Source: Gordius sp. MW1 (Eukaryota > Nematomorpha > Gordioida > Gordea > Gordiidae). Taken from it: a stretch of 64,000 nt of DNA. The translations under genes were made by a program, and so were the position numbers. A model generated the notes under the pieces. That model was not told the DNA's origin. It was given only the letters and a program-made list of their open reading frames with translations, and did not search any database. Shown one piece after another: positions 45,915 to 58,747 of this stretch (positions are counted from its first letter, which is position 1; each line of letters starts with the position of its first letter). Location: assembly GCA_964036665.1 (NCBI GenBank), contig OZ038531.1, positions 15,190,168 to 15,254,167 of the forward strand, in the 5' to 3' direction.

Positions 45915-47305
45915 TTAAAGCTTTCTGTAATTCTTGTGCTTGCCGATTAAGAAGGCAAATCTAGAGATGGTCCCATTGGCTTTAGCCAATTCTGATATAT
46001 CTACCCCGATATGAGGAAAATCGATTTTTTCATGTATAATCTAAAAAATGTTAGTTAATAAATAGTTATTTGTCAAATAAAACCCCCTTCCAAAAAGAGT
46101 GTTGTAGAAAACTAAATAAACATTTGCAAAATATAAGGGCCAAGGCACAAACGTTATTAAACAAAGCGTTTCATTAAAGCGTCACTGAAAAGTAAATTCG
46201 GTTGAATGACACAAAAAATCGATCATAAAAATTGTCTTTTATACATTGACTAATTTAAAAATTAAAGTTTTAGCAAACATTATTTAGTTTATGTTGATCT
46301 AAAAAATATAAAGCTTACATTAATGATAAATATTTATATCCATTTTTAAAATATGAAAAAATAAAAACTATGCTTAAAAAATTGAAGCAGTAATTGCAAT
46401 TGTTAACTAAATAGAATTTATAATAATTTTTACATAACATATAATAAAGATAAATTTAACTCATATATTTATCATTTTTACATACATTATTGGCCAGCAA
46501 AATATCCGACCTATATACAAGGGTTCCATTAATAAATAAACAGTTGGCCAGTTCATATGGAAGAGTTAAAGTTTTATATCGATATGTTGCTTTTAATTCC
46601 ATTTGCTTACATCAATTACATATACAAACTCTAAAATTACTTTTAGAATTATCAGGGCTTCTTTGGTATCAGATATTGTTAATATATCTTCATTGACAAA
46701 ACAACTGACTAGATTTTTTAATCTACAAATGTTATTGCTCATTTTAATAAGTGAGCATGAATAATCTGGAAAAGTCTCAGCTAAGCATCTGGCTCCAGCT
46801 TCATTTGTATTACTTGAAATTCCCACAAAGAATTCCTTGCCTAATACAAGAAAATAACACACGCCAATAATATTTACCTGTAAAAAGAACATCTCCACCT
46901 TCTATAAATGCTTTTGAGTCAGATGGTTCACTTATATGAACATTAAGTTCTTTTTTAAAAATCGGTTTTAAATTAGCAATCTTTTAAATATATTCAAAAA
47001 TATATTAAAAATACTTCTTGTTTTCGTTGAGCATTTGAAGGGTTGAATAAAAATACATTTCCATTTATGCCTATACCAAGATCTTCTGTAAAACTTGAAA
47101 AAGGTAGTTCATTATCTTGTGACAATTCAAGTACATCTAAGCCTAATTTTCTCAAAACCATGACATAATTTTCAAATTGTTGCTTTGCTAAGTCTAGGTT
47201 AATTTCCACAATTTTAGATGAACCATCGGGAGATGTTGAATAATCCGTATACAAAGTATCAGGTATTCTACATACTAAAGCCTCTGTATATTTAAAATTA
47301 TCCAT
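45915..47305 (-). CDS. DDAH-family protein lacking catalytic His and Cys (predicted pseudoenzyme)
   Basis: Dimethylarginine dimethylaminohydrolases convert asymmetric dimethylarginine to citrulline in the cytosol. Exons (minus strand): 47305-47015, 46980-46878, 46840-46641, 46605-46486 and 46040-45915, giving 279 residues against 285 in human DDAH1. Matching blocks in order: ALVCRIPDTL, INLDLAKQQFENYV, FTEDLGIG, NAQRKQE, FIEGGDVLFTGKEFFVGI, AETFPDYS, YKTLTLPYELANCLFINGTL and VDISELAKANG. The Glu-Asp of FTED and Asp of GGD are kept. The catalytic His region (HLKS in human) reads RLKN, the substrate Arg of SKRTN reads SSNTN, and the catalytic Cys site (LLTCCSVLI) reads TISRFAFLI. A 35-nt intron (46640-46606) is required to keep phase. 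No stops or frameshifts otherwise. Likely a non-catalytic paralog; a binding or regulatory role is only inference. Confidence 0.88.
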
Positions 47306-49095
47306 CAGGCATGAGCTTTAAATATTTTAAACATTCTGGTACAACTGATTAAGTAAAAAATGGCCATGGCTAGACTTACCATTTAATTTTTACAAGCAAC
47401 AAATTTTCGGGTGTGTTGGTATCATTGTTTTCAATTGTTTTCGTGAAAATAAACTTTTTAACCATAATAAAAATTGTTTCAAAATAAAAATTGCCATTTG
47501 CTTTTCTGTTTCATTTTACCGCCATTTAAATAAATTATTGATTCACTAGTTTGTAAAACTGTATAAAGATGAGTAAAGCTTTGGTATATTCCCCCCCCCC
47601 GCGAGATTGGAGATAAGAATCTCTTTCACTCGCCACGAGAGAACCTTTCATCAACACGTTATAATATTCCCACTCACACCCACACGCGCGACGTAAATTT
47701 TGTTAAATTTTACCCTTTCTCATATTCATTAATGATTAACGATATTATTGCTTTTTGAATTATTTGATTGAGAATGTCGTTAAGACAGTGGAAAACTAGT
47801 ATGAGCCAGAGGCGCAACCGTTTGCCCTGTACTCCGGTAGAAAAAAGTCATAAATAGACTCATATAATTTAAGATTATATAAAATAACTCCCCCCCCCTC
47901 TACGAACCATAATAACTTCTTTTCCTTTTTGAAATCTAATATAATACTCATGATTGAACAAAAAAAGTGAAAAAATTTTGAACCGTTCAAATAAAAGATT
48001 TATAATATTCGTGGACTTGTTCGCGGAATTTTTAATAAGTAATCAAAATAAAATCTTAACCATCCTGCCGAACGAAATCCCCCTGCGTCAATAAATCCTT
48101 TGGAATTTAATGCCATAGCTTGTGAATTAGATGGCAAGTTGTTTGAAAAGTATTGTAGGTCCAAGACTAAAATGTTAGACCATAGTTTTCCTCACATTTT
48201 TACAGTGGTTACAAGTAATAAGTTTTATCATTTTAATTTGATAATGTAAAAAATAGAAATTGAGATCTCAAATAGTCCCTAACATGTGGTATTTATTGTG
48301 ATAAGACGGAGATCTGAGCAGTTGTTACACGTCTTACCTAAAACCTTAAACCGCCTTAACATTCAACCTAGCCCTTAATTTGTTCTAAGATCTAATTCTA
48401 ACCTCATTATTACCTTTAAAATATCATCGATCAACGACGAGCGTTTTAACGATAGTTATAAATTTAATTTAAAGAGTTCATAGTTAATATTATAAGAAAA
48501 ATTCTCAAAATTTGCCCAATAAAATAGACAAAAAAATGAAAATGGTTTTAATTAATTTATTTCTCTTACATTGTAATTGCTTATGCTTATGTATGATATG
48601 TCCTTATCAGTGGCAACCTTGCTAGAGGAAATGTTAAATCCTGGCCCCTTTAAACCCCCCCCCCCCCCCTCCCTTAAAGCAGAATTATTTACTTTATTTA
48701 AAATAAAAAATCATTATAAGCTTGCTAACTTTTATACTTACAAATTATACTTTATGCTTATTAACGCGCAATAAGTGAATATAACGAGCAATTAAAGTCT
48801 AACTTGTGTTTAGAACCCATAGATCTAAATAATAACTTGAATGTATGGTTAAAAAGTTTATTTTAAGCGGAAGTGCCATAAGAATTATTTAAATGTAATT
48901 ATTTGATTCTCTTAGACTCGCTCAATACCGTTAACCCGGATTTGTATCGGGATCAATTCGCCTTTATAAATTATCCCTTCAACCATAGCTAGTGATTATC
49001 ATGAATTTTAATTCTTATACTACATTGTATCTCGTTTATAAATCACTTGTCACGTTCGTCTCGTATTTTCCAATCTATTTTGGTGAAAATGTAAC
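47306..49095. other. Upstream region of the DDAH gene, no other gene seen
   Basis: Contains the presumed promoter. A C10-run at about 47590 and a C-run at about 48655 are isolated homopolymers. The short open frames here have no family resemblance. Confidence 0.45.
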
Positions 49096-49100
49096 ACATT

Positions 49101-49280
49101 CATGGGCGTAGCCAGGTTTTGGATTAGGGGAAGGGGGGGGGGCAAAACGTTTAAAAGTTCAATTAGAGGGGGGCAAAACATAATTTTTTTTTAATTTTTC
49201 AATGTTTTTGCATTGAAATTTTTTTTCCTAAATTAGGGGGGAGGGGCAGCCGCCCCTCTGCCCCCTTCGCTACGCCCATG
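49101..49280. mobile_element. CATGGGCGTAGCCAG-family MITE, well-preserved copy
   Basis: Starts CATGGGCGTAGCCAGGTTTT, ends TTCGCTACGCCCATG, and is flanked by a perfect 8-bp duplication AACACATT (49093-49100 and 49281-49288). Internal G-run and mixed C/G tracts are typical of the family. Confidence 0.9.
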
Positions 49281-49589
49281 AACACATTTGTATTAATTGC
49301 TATGCAATTTTTTGTTAACTCGACAATATCTGGTGTCACTTCCATTATTCAGATTTTTTATGTGATGATTTTAAAAATAAAACGTTTTTCTTTTTCCTTT
49401 CTTCGGTCATTACTTTCTTAAATTTTAACTCTATTTTTATTTTATCAAATAAATGGTGAAAAGTATATGCTTCAAAAATTCCAGTTTATGCAAAGATTCC
49501 TCATTATTTATATATCATAACTATTTTGTTTTAAAACATTTGGTAAGCGATTTTTAAAAATATATAAGGTAAAATAGAAAGTTGAGACT

Positions 49590-49720
49590 CGATAGAGATG
49601 TGGGGCCGAGCTGAGGCTGGGGCTGGGCAAAAATTAAAAAATTGGGCTTAAGTGTGACCTAGATAAATTCAAACATCGGGCCCGGGTACACTAAAGTAAT
49701 TTTTTAGGGCTCTGATTTAA
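49590..49720. mobile_element. GC-rich relic fragment
   Basis: GGGGCCGAGCTGAGGCTGGG and CATCGGGCCCGGGTACACT, with the interior AAAAATTGGGCTTAAG, match the GC-rich relic family. Only one side is present. Confidence 0.4.
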
Positions 49721-49724
49721 ATGG

Positions 49725-51000
49725 ACAACCTTTTGACTAGTTGTCATAGTTGTAAAATTTTTTAGATTAATAACTTAAAATCTTATAACCTAGGAAAAAA
49801 GTGAATGCAATGAGTAATGGCAATTTTTAATAAGTAAAAATTCCAAAAGTAGCCGCAAACAAAATACTAAAATATACCTCTATAATTTTTATAATTTGAA
49901 ATTTTTAAAGAAACTTTAGGTGAGACTGGCATTGCAAATACAGCATAAAAATCGCGCTGGCAAAATCAGAATATGTTGTATTGTTGTTAGATTTTAATAT
50001 TACGACATAAAGTATTATAATCATTTTAAATTTAGTATTTAATTACTTACAATGAGAAAATCACAAATATATTACCATAAACAAAATATTCATATTTTAT
50101 AATGTTAACATGGTCCCATATAATTTAATATCTTGTGCGACGGTAATGGCAATTTGGTGAGATACTTAAACTATTTTCTGCCCAAAAAACAAAAAACGCT
50201 CTGATCGAACCTTATAATTTGATGAAAATATGATTATCATATTTGATTGTTATTGACAAAAATACTAACTAAATATCCACAAATTTAATACCTATCTTGG
50301 GATATTAAATATAGATACAAATAAACTACAGCTAGAGAATTAGAAATAATATCTTTATCTGATTAATTGCACTTAATTATCAAATCGTAAACTAATTTGG
50401 ACAAACTTATATTACCTGGCCTTTCCTCTACAAGATTTTGCGAAATTGATTATGTGCATACTCTACCTTTTTTAATTTAAATATAATCAACTCACAAGTA
50501 AATTTTAGTTTTTCCAATGATCTTTGTCGGGTTATTAGTTTAAATTGCCAAGGGTGATGGATAGTAATTGAACTATTCAGAAATTTTTTATGAATTTGTT
50601 TTCAGTTTTTTTACCATTAAATTTTATGTTGTAAATTTGAATCTTACTACACTAAACCTTTTTTTAAATATGCATTTAATTTCAACTTTTTGGATGACAC
50701 AACCACAATAAAACGAATTACCTAATCTTAATGAATACAACTTTAAAAGAAATTACAATAACTCCTATTCATTATTTAAATTTGTATTGGATAAGTATTA
50801 AATATAGTAAATTATACCTTGCGATATTGTTAAAAAAATTTATTCCATATATAATGGATAATCTAATTTCGCACATTATATAAATTGATCAAAACGAGAT
50901 TTAATTAAAATAATTTGAATGTATGATTGTGTAGCATTATATATTAATTGTTGCCGTATATAAATTATTTTCCTGAAATTAATATGTGTATGATTGTAAA
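49725..51000. other. AT-rich intergenic DNA and presumed SLC6 3' UTR
   Basis: No supported gene. TTTATT (AATAAA on the minus strand) at 50839-50844, about 170 bp beyond the SLC6 stop, could be its polyadenylation signal. Confidence 0.4.
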
Positions 51001-51014
51001 TGTCATTCATGTAA

Positions 51015-54000
51015 TTAAGTTGCGTTTCCTTCTTCCTCCACATCACTTATATGGATGTCTGGTTCAAGTTGATATTCGAGCGGATCTTTTTCTTGTTCGC
51101 TTTCCATTTTAATTACTGACACTTTATTCCGAGGTTTAACGGGCCCCAAAACAATCTTTTTCTCCCCCTTACTTTCGATTGCTTCATTTCTCATGCCCGA
51201 GGCCGTTTCCAAAGATGGGCTACGTGCCTTCTTAACTTTTTCACGTGTAGTGGTGGTGGTAGGTTCTTTTGTAGTAAGTAAATCAGGACTCAAAGTATTT
51301 CTCCGTGGAGAGTTGTACTCAATATTTGAGCCGAAGGTATTAGGACTTAGAGCTACCGATGATTGACGTGAAAGGAGTGCCGGTTTTTCGTGCCACTTCG
51401 GTTCCCCATCCCCGAATATATTCCAATCAGGGGGCCGGTAGGGTACGTCACCCGGATATAAATTAGGATCTAAGAGATCGGAACTTTGAGACACGGCCGG
51501 TGGATTAATAGCCGAATTGCGACGACTTTTTATTACGGTTTGATAAAGGTCAGGATCTAAAGATCTTTGAAAGACGAATTTATGCATGGGATAATCTGAT
51601 ACTTCCGATATTTCTCCATTAATCACTTGATTAACTGCATCTTGATCGGGAAAATGGACGGATCCCAAGCGACTTCTAGGATTATTTCTATCCTTGCCCG
51701 CTGTTACCATGATGGAATGATGTGATTTATCTGCCGAAGCGACAGTTGTAACTTGCACGGGGTCTTCTTCCCAACGCGGTCCAAAATTCTGAGTCAACAA
51801 AGCGTTTTGCGCCAAAGCTCTCAACTTGAGCTTGCGCCACATGTCGTACACTTTGTTCTTTTTTTGTTCGTTATCATTCACCTCGCTTAAAACAGTATCC
51901 CCCTTACCGGATTGGTCAACGAAGGGTTGTTCATGCTTTTGAGGCAGCCAATATGGAGGAGCAGATGAAGGGCCGGACCCTTCGCCGTTCTCATTGCTCT
52001 CAGCCAGGTTGGAAAGTTTAGGGAAGTCGGGTGTAAAATCTTGCGACATGTACCTGGGATAGTTGTACCTAAACGCTCCATCATCCTATATATATATATA
52101 TTGTAAGTATAGATAGAAGTTTTAATATATGTAAAAAATTTATGTAAACATAAAAAATAACAAGGATGAAATACATAAGATTATACTAGATTGGGCTCTA
52201 TGAAACTATAAAAATTCTTCTCAAATAGTAAATTTTCAGCTCGAACTAATCATATTCTCAAATATAAAGATATGATCAATATCATAAAATTATATGAAAA
52301 AACCAAACAAATCAAAAGTTAAAAACACATGACATTTACCTGTTTACTATGCATAGTCCTAGAATCGTTTTGAGTAGGAAATGAATATGCATTGGGCAAA
52401 AGAACCATATTGGACGGTATATCTATATCGAGCGGCTGCAAAAAGCTATAAACTCCAGGTTCATCTATCTTGGTCATTTGATCCTTGGGCAACTCCATAA
52501 ACACAACCTCCTTGAAACCTATTAATATTATTACAATAAATTCAAGTTCAAATGCTTTAATTAAGTAAAGAAAACGCCAAATTCGATATTAGACGTTAAA
52601 TTTCAAAACATTTATATTTTTAAACTGTCAATGTCCTAAAGCTATGCTAAATATACTCCTTTGTGCTAATTTTTGTTCCACTTTAACTAGTCATCAATAT
52701 AAAAATACTTTTCACGGTATAACCTGCCAATTTAGATTTAAATTAATTGTATTCTTCGAATTTAACAATATTTATAATGGAATCTGTAATAAATTTAAAA
52801 AAACCATCGAAAAGAGAGTATTTCCTAGGTGGTTTTAATTTAGCTGCGGCCTCGATATCTTCTATATTTTCTAGCCTAGCTTCGCCATTTTGAGTGGCCG
52901 TGGCATCGGGATTGATAAAGAGCAAATCCTTGATGCACAAATTGGTTGAACCTAAGGATAATTAAATAGAAGAATAACACAAACTTTATATTAATTGAAG
53001 TTATTTTAGCAGTGGTGGTTATCAATTAACCTGATCGATTAACCAAATCAATTATTTCTCGGGCCTTTTTATGTACAGCCTTGTTGAGGATTTGATGGTT
53101 GCAACGTTGAATACGGAATGCTATCTGCTGCAAAAGTTGGTGATTTTCTGTGTAAGGACCCCACAAAGGTGTAGCTCTAAGGCATTTAAGAAGCCTCTTA
53201 AATCAAAAAACATAAGCAATTTTTGTAAAATACACACATCATACATTTCACAATAAAGGAAATTAGGCAGTATAGATAATTACTTTCAATAATAAAATAA
53301 ATAATTAAAACAGCTTTGGCATCCAAAATTAAAAAAATACAAATTAAACAATCATCTACCTCGGATATGCTAAAAATATGTGAGTTTTAGGCAAATATTA
53401 ACCAAATGTCAAAGCTGCCATAGAGCTCTGGAAAAAGGCCTATTTTTATTTTGTGAACGCGACTCGAGCCAACAATCTTTTTTTAACTTTTAGGCCAACG
53501 CTGCCCGTCCCGATATTTTTTAATTCACAGCTTTTAGGCAAATATTAAATCTGTAATTTATATTAGCTATAATTATAAATTAAAAAAACTTTGTTATATT
53601 TTATACTCCTTTAAAGTTCCGTTAGCTAATTTCTGTATAATAACAGTCGTATTAAAAAAAAACTGTAAATATCCTCTAATTTTTAACAAAAAATGATTAA
53701 ATACAGGCAGGAGAGGTAGTGATCCAAATATCATTGGGTTCGCTTTCAAAGAAATTTCAATTGTTTGGCTAGCCAACGGTATTTTTTGTAGGCCGAACTT
53801 AAGCCAAGTAGGGCCGGCCGTGCAGAGCTTAAATGCAAAAAAAATTGCTTAAACTTTCACCCATGCAAAAATACAAACGTTAGCTTAAATTTAATGCATG
53901 GTAATAGCTTACCTCCTTAACCGTTACTGTGACTAATTGCGTTGTTATATCCTTTTTGATACCCAACCGAGTTCGATTTTTGTTGAAAAAAAGACGACGA

Positions 54001-57000
54001 TGCCGACCCGAACTACTCGATTCGATTCGACCCGATTGAGCGGGATCTTGGATGTGAGAACGTTTTTTCTTGCTCTCCTTAAACACCACGGAGTCGCTTT
54101 GGATGGAACTCACCGAGCTATGTCCAATGGCTGATTTAGGTGGCTTCGGGCTAGGTTTAAAGCTGCCTAAATACGCACATATTCACTATAAATTTTGTAA
54201 ATTCCGGGCAATTGTACAAAATTTTTGAATTACTAATAAGAATCGATATTAAATAAGAGGGGCAATTGTGATAAAAGCAAGTTGTTTTATGCCTAAGGTA
54301 TTCAAGCTTTGAATTGAAATAATTATGAATGAAAAAATAATATCCTAAACATTTGATGAGTAAAAAACCACATTAATCATATAATGATAAAAACGAGTGT
54401 GCCTTTCACCAGGGTAATATAGAATTCAATTAAAGCAAAATGCAAAGCAATTTTTTTTATAATTTCGACCAATTATAATTTTCTAAAATGTTTAACGATA
54501 TAAAAAGCTTGCTTAACATCTCGTGTTTAAATTACCTAATGCCGAATTGATTTTCTTCGAGAAAAATGATTTCCCACCGCTGCTACCGTCATGCTTAATT
54601 CCATGATCAAAAATGAAGGGGAAAAAATGGATAGATTTGTCTTCTTTGTTACTAGCTTCCCCTTTCTCCGCTGCGTCAACCCCATCCGAATTTTCGGGGG
54701 TTAGGGATGGATGCTCCGTTATTTTAGGCAACTTACCGCCTTTTACGTCAACCCGATTACGACGGAACCAAGAAAAAAATCTTCCTTGCTCTATTGAGAT
54801 TTTACATATATATATAAATGCAATATAAACAACGTCTGTTTAAAAATTAGAAGATGCATATAAAATTTAAGCAATAATTAGTTTTGCAGAATATTCTTGT
54901 TCTAAGAATAAATTTCTTCAACTTAAAAATTAGACAATAAACATTTGCCTATTTTCACTTTGCCTCGAGTGCAGTTTAACTTTCAGCAGGGCGTATCCAG
55001 AGGAAGGCATCTATCTATTTACCCCTTATAAATTATAAGCTAACTTTGCCTCGCCCCCTCCCCTCCCCGTTAGTAAAAATTCGGAGAGCCAATCTGTATT
55101 TAAGTTACTTATTAGGCAAGCAATCAAGTTGAAATGATAGCGTAGCGCGCGTCCGTCTTTTTACGTGATCGAGTTTTGAACAAATATTTACTGGCAACAA
55201 CAAAAATCAACCGGGTAATGGTTTACAGATTTAATAGTTATTTACAGAACACGAATATGGTTTTTTCTATACGTCAAGTTCTTGAAATAACTGGGTTATA
55301 AATTGCAAAAATAAGCGTTTTTGTCCCTCTTTAAGGATGTATACAAAAATAAATTGATCAAAAAAATTTAAAACCAACTTAGGGTTCAAATGTAAAGATC
55401 TTTTGCTCTAACATAGTTAGTTATACATTAAAAACTCTCTTACTCTCTCTACTTTATAATGCAAAATCATCACAAGCTTTTAACGCCGTCCCTCCGCAAC
55501 ATCGCGTGTTTTTGGAACTTTTAACGCAATTGTTTCAAAAACTTGAGGTATGGGGAAAAAATGAAAAGCATATTTGTGTTCAGCATAAAAAACTATCTAA
55601 ATTTGTTAACCGTACTACTATTGATATTTGACAAGTGTTTATGATATAAACTATAACCACTAAATTAATATGGAAATTAACACTGATTCAAGTGGCAAAG
55701 TTATAAATTGAATGCGCACAAAGTTTAAAGTATTTATCTCCAAAAATAATCAAGTTTTAGCATTTATTTTACCGTTCGAGTCATCTCACGAACAAAGCGT
55801 TATTGGTTTACTAAGTGCGCCGCTCTAAGCTCGCGGTGACGCTAAAACATAAAAATATGTTTTGTATGGTCGGACGGGTTAATGTTATTTAAGCCCATTC
55901 AGGTTTGACTAAAATGTGCATCATTTAAATCGCTATACTAAGTCTAATCAAGTAGGAAGCATTATAGCGTCCTCATGGGCATATTTTACAGCATCACACA
56001 ACACCTAATTCTACTTCACGAAAAAAGGCAGAAACAGCCCTGCAGCAGCGGCATAACATTACCACGGCGACGCCAGAGGGCTGGATCGACGGAGGCAAAA
56101 GCGTAAGCGAAGTAACCGCATATAACGAGGAGCGGCAAGATACTCAGGCACCAAGCGATAGCGGTGACCCAAGCGGATCTCCTATAACCGCGCGGGTATG
56201 GGAGTATGATGTCGCGATTGTCCAACACACTGACCACCATGATGGCTATCAAGGCGGCTGGGGTCACGTAACTCCAAGCGGTGTACCAAAGTGGCCTGAG
56301 GGGCCGTCGCAGTATGATGCGAACGTCGAGGAGCAAGTGATTTGAACCGTATACCCAGGATATGATTACGCACTCAAGGATCGCTATGGTGAGAAGGCTC
56401 CATGCCGTCGTTTCGAAATCGATGAATTCGATTAGGTATACCCCTTTCTTATAAAGTAGTGAATAAATTTTAATGATACGAGCCTAACCAAAGTTTTTTA
56501 CATCTATAATAAGTCATTGTTACGTCCCTCCCTCCTTAAAACTGTTATTCGCATCTTAAATTAATATTCCGGACTAGGCCCATAGGCATAACCCCTATTT
56601 TTAAGGTGTCTCCAATTCAGTGCGGGTGCTAAGATTGCAAAACGGTTAAAGTCAATAAGGCACCCAATTTATATCGGCCCATTTTACTACTCGAATTTAA
56701 TCTTATAAGCCTGCTGACCAATATTTTAGTTGATTTATAGTTTGTCCAGGGTCAAACGTTATCTTACTTTGGCCAATATTTCAGAATCAACCCATTTTCG
56801 GCTAAAATATATCATCCAATTCATTATCAAAACAAAATAATAAAAATGAATATCCTTGGGATGCTCGATTTATGAATAAATTTGACTTAAAAATTGAATT
56901 TAAAAAGTCCATCTTAATTTAGCTATATAAAAAACTAAGTAAAAATGTTTTGACCGCTTGCCACCATTATGCAATGTTTTTCAAAAACATGAATCGATGA

Positions 57001-58716
57001 ATATGTTCACGTCACTGTAAGCTTAAGACAACCTTTAGGTCTCAGCCATTTGCAGCTAATCACTAACGCGGGTTATCAAATAATTTTAGAGTTTTAGTGA
57101 ACAAATGTTTTATGTCGACAAATCGATAACTAAATTCTTTAAATGAATAAATGAAATTCATTATATTAACCCACTTAAAAAACTAAAACCTTAAAAATTA
57201 ATATTCAAATATAAATTTTCTAACATATGAAACGCACAACACCCATTAAATCTCTAGAAGCTTTTCTTATAAATAGATGAATGAATGAATGAATTATATA
57301 TCTATATATATTACTTTTGTAGCAAAAATCAGGCCAACCAAAAAGAGAACAATAACCGTGTAAAAAATTATCCTTAGAGGTTTGGTAAAATGTGGTATCT
57401 TTTCGTCCATGATGGAGGTTATGAGAGTTTTGACGCAAAATATTTGACTATTGATCCCTAGCTGGGACATGGTAGCGAATATGAGGAATCCCCACAACGG
57501 CGAAAGGGGAAATGTCGATGTGATAACCGGGTAAATCACGTATATTAAACTCGGATCTAATAAACAAATGTCATTTATTTCCAAATGAAATAACATTACT
57601 TTTTAAATGTGTTTTCAATAGGTACAATGATATTTAAAAAAAATTTCAATGTAAGTTGATTTACAACATACGACAAAAAAGTCTATATTGAAAATAAAAA
57701 TAGGCCCTAGCATTAAAACTTTTAATTTAATCTAAACTTCATTGATAAGCATTAAAGTTTGATTGTCAATTCTCGATTAGTAAAATTTTACCGGATTTAT
57801 AAGAATGAAAAAAATTATTTAAACTTTATAGCTTTACCTAACAAAAAATAAACCAATAAATGGTACTACAAGTCTTAAATTACTTCCTGCAAAAGATCCA
57901 AAAAAATTTATTCATCCCGTTTTATTGGTCATAAAGTTTCTAATTGTAATCAACCCATTTTGCTAATAAAACTGTATTCGCTGTTTCGGCCACTTAACTA
58001 GTGTTGTAAAAACGGTTGGGTATAGTTTGGTCAACCTTTGGTTTTAGTCGACTAAACATAAGCACACCAAAGGCTTTTTTGGTCTCTGTTTCTTAGTCGC
58101 ATAAACAGATAAAAGGTTTTTGGGTTAAACCTTTGGTTAAAACCCAACCGTTTTTATAACACTAGCCTAAACGATGAAATCGAATAGAATGGTTAAACAG
58201 ATGGGCGGCACCTTTGGGGGCCATTTGTTCGAAGGGGATGCAAGTGTTGAGGGAGAGGTAGGAGATGAGGGCAAACACTATGCAACCCGCCATGAGGGCG
58301 GCCACGGTATTGATGCAGGGAACTACTATGGAGTCTCGGAGCAAGTTGTTGAAAAAGGAATTGTGGCTGGCCATCATGATGATGGGGCCCCAGCACACGT
58401 AATTGGAAAAGAAGGACTGAACTACGGCGTCGTGCCAAACCTTCCGTTGAGTAAATTAAGAAATTAATGGTAAAGCGCACTTTTAAGCTGGATTCAGGTA
58501 TCAAATGAAGTCCAATTTGGGAGGTTTCAAAGGTCAAAAATATAAAATGAAAGTCAGGTTTTCACCCTAAAGCTGCATATGCGATAAAATGAGCGATTAT
58601 TCGGCTTCATTTTAGAAATACAAAATTTTAGATAAATTTCTATAGGTCAAATTGCAATAATTTACTTTATACAGAACAGTTGTTATACACTACATCATAA
58701 TGATCTAGCTTATTAA

Positions 58717-58747
<31 letters not shown>

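Noticed and set aside
51887..52084. Alternative-frame 65-codon ORF overlapping the last SLC6 exon
   Set aside because: It is a shadow of the in-frame SLC6 exon, whose splice phase and upstream exons fit.
58174..58467. 97-codon plus-strand frame (Gly/His/Glu-rich) opposite the SLC6 TM6-TM7 exon
   Set aside because: It is the antisense of a clearly homologous transporter exon; composition mirrors the opposite strand.
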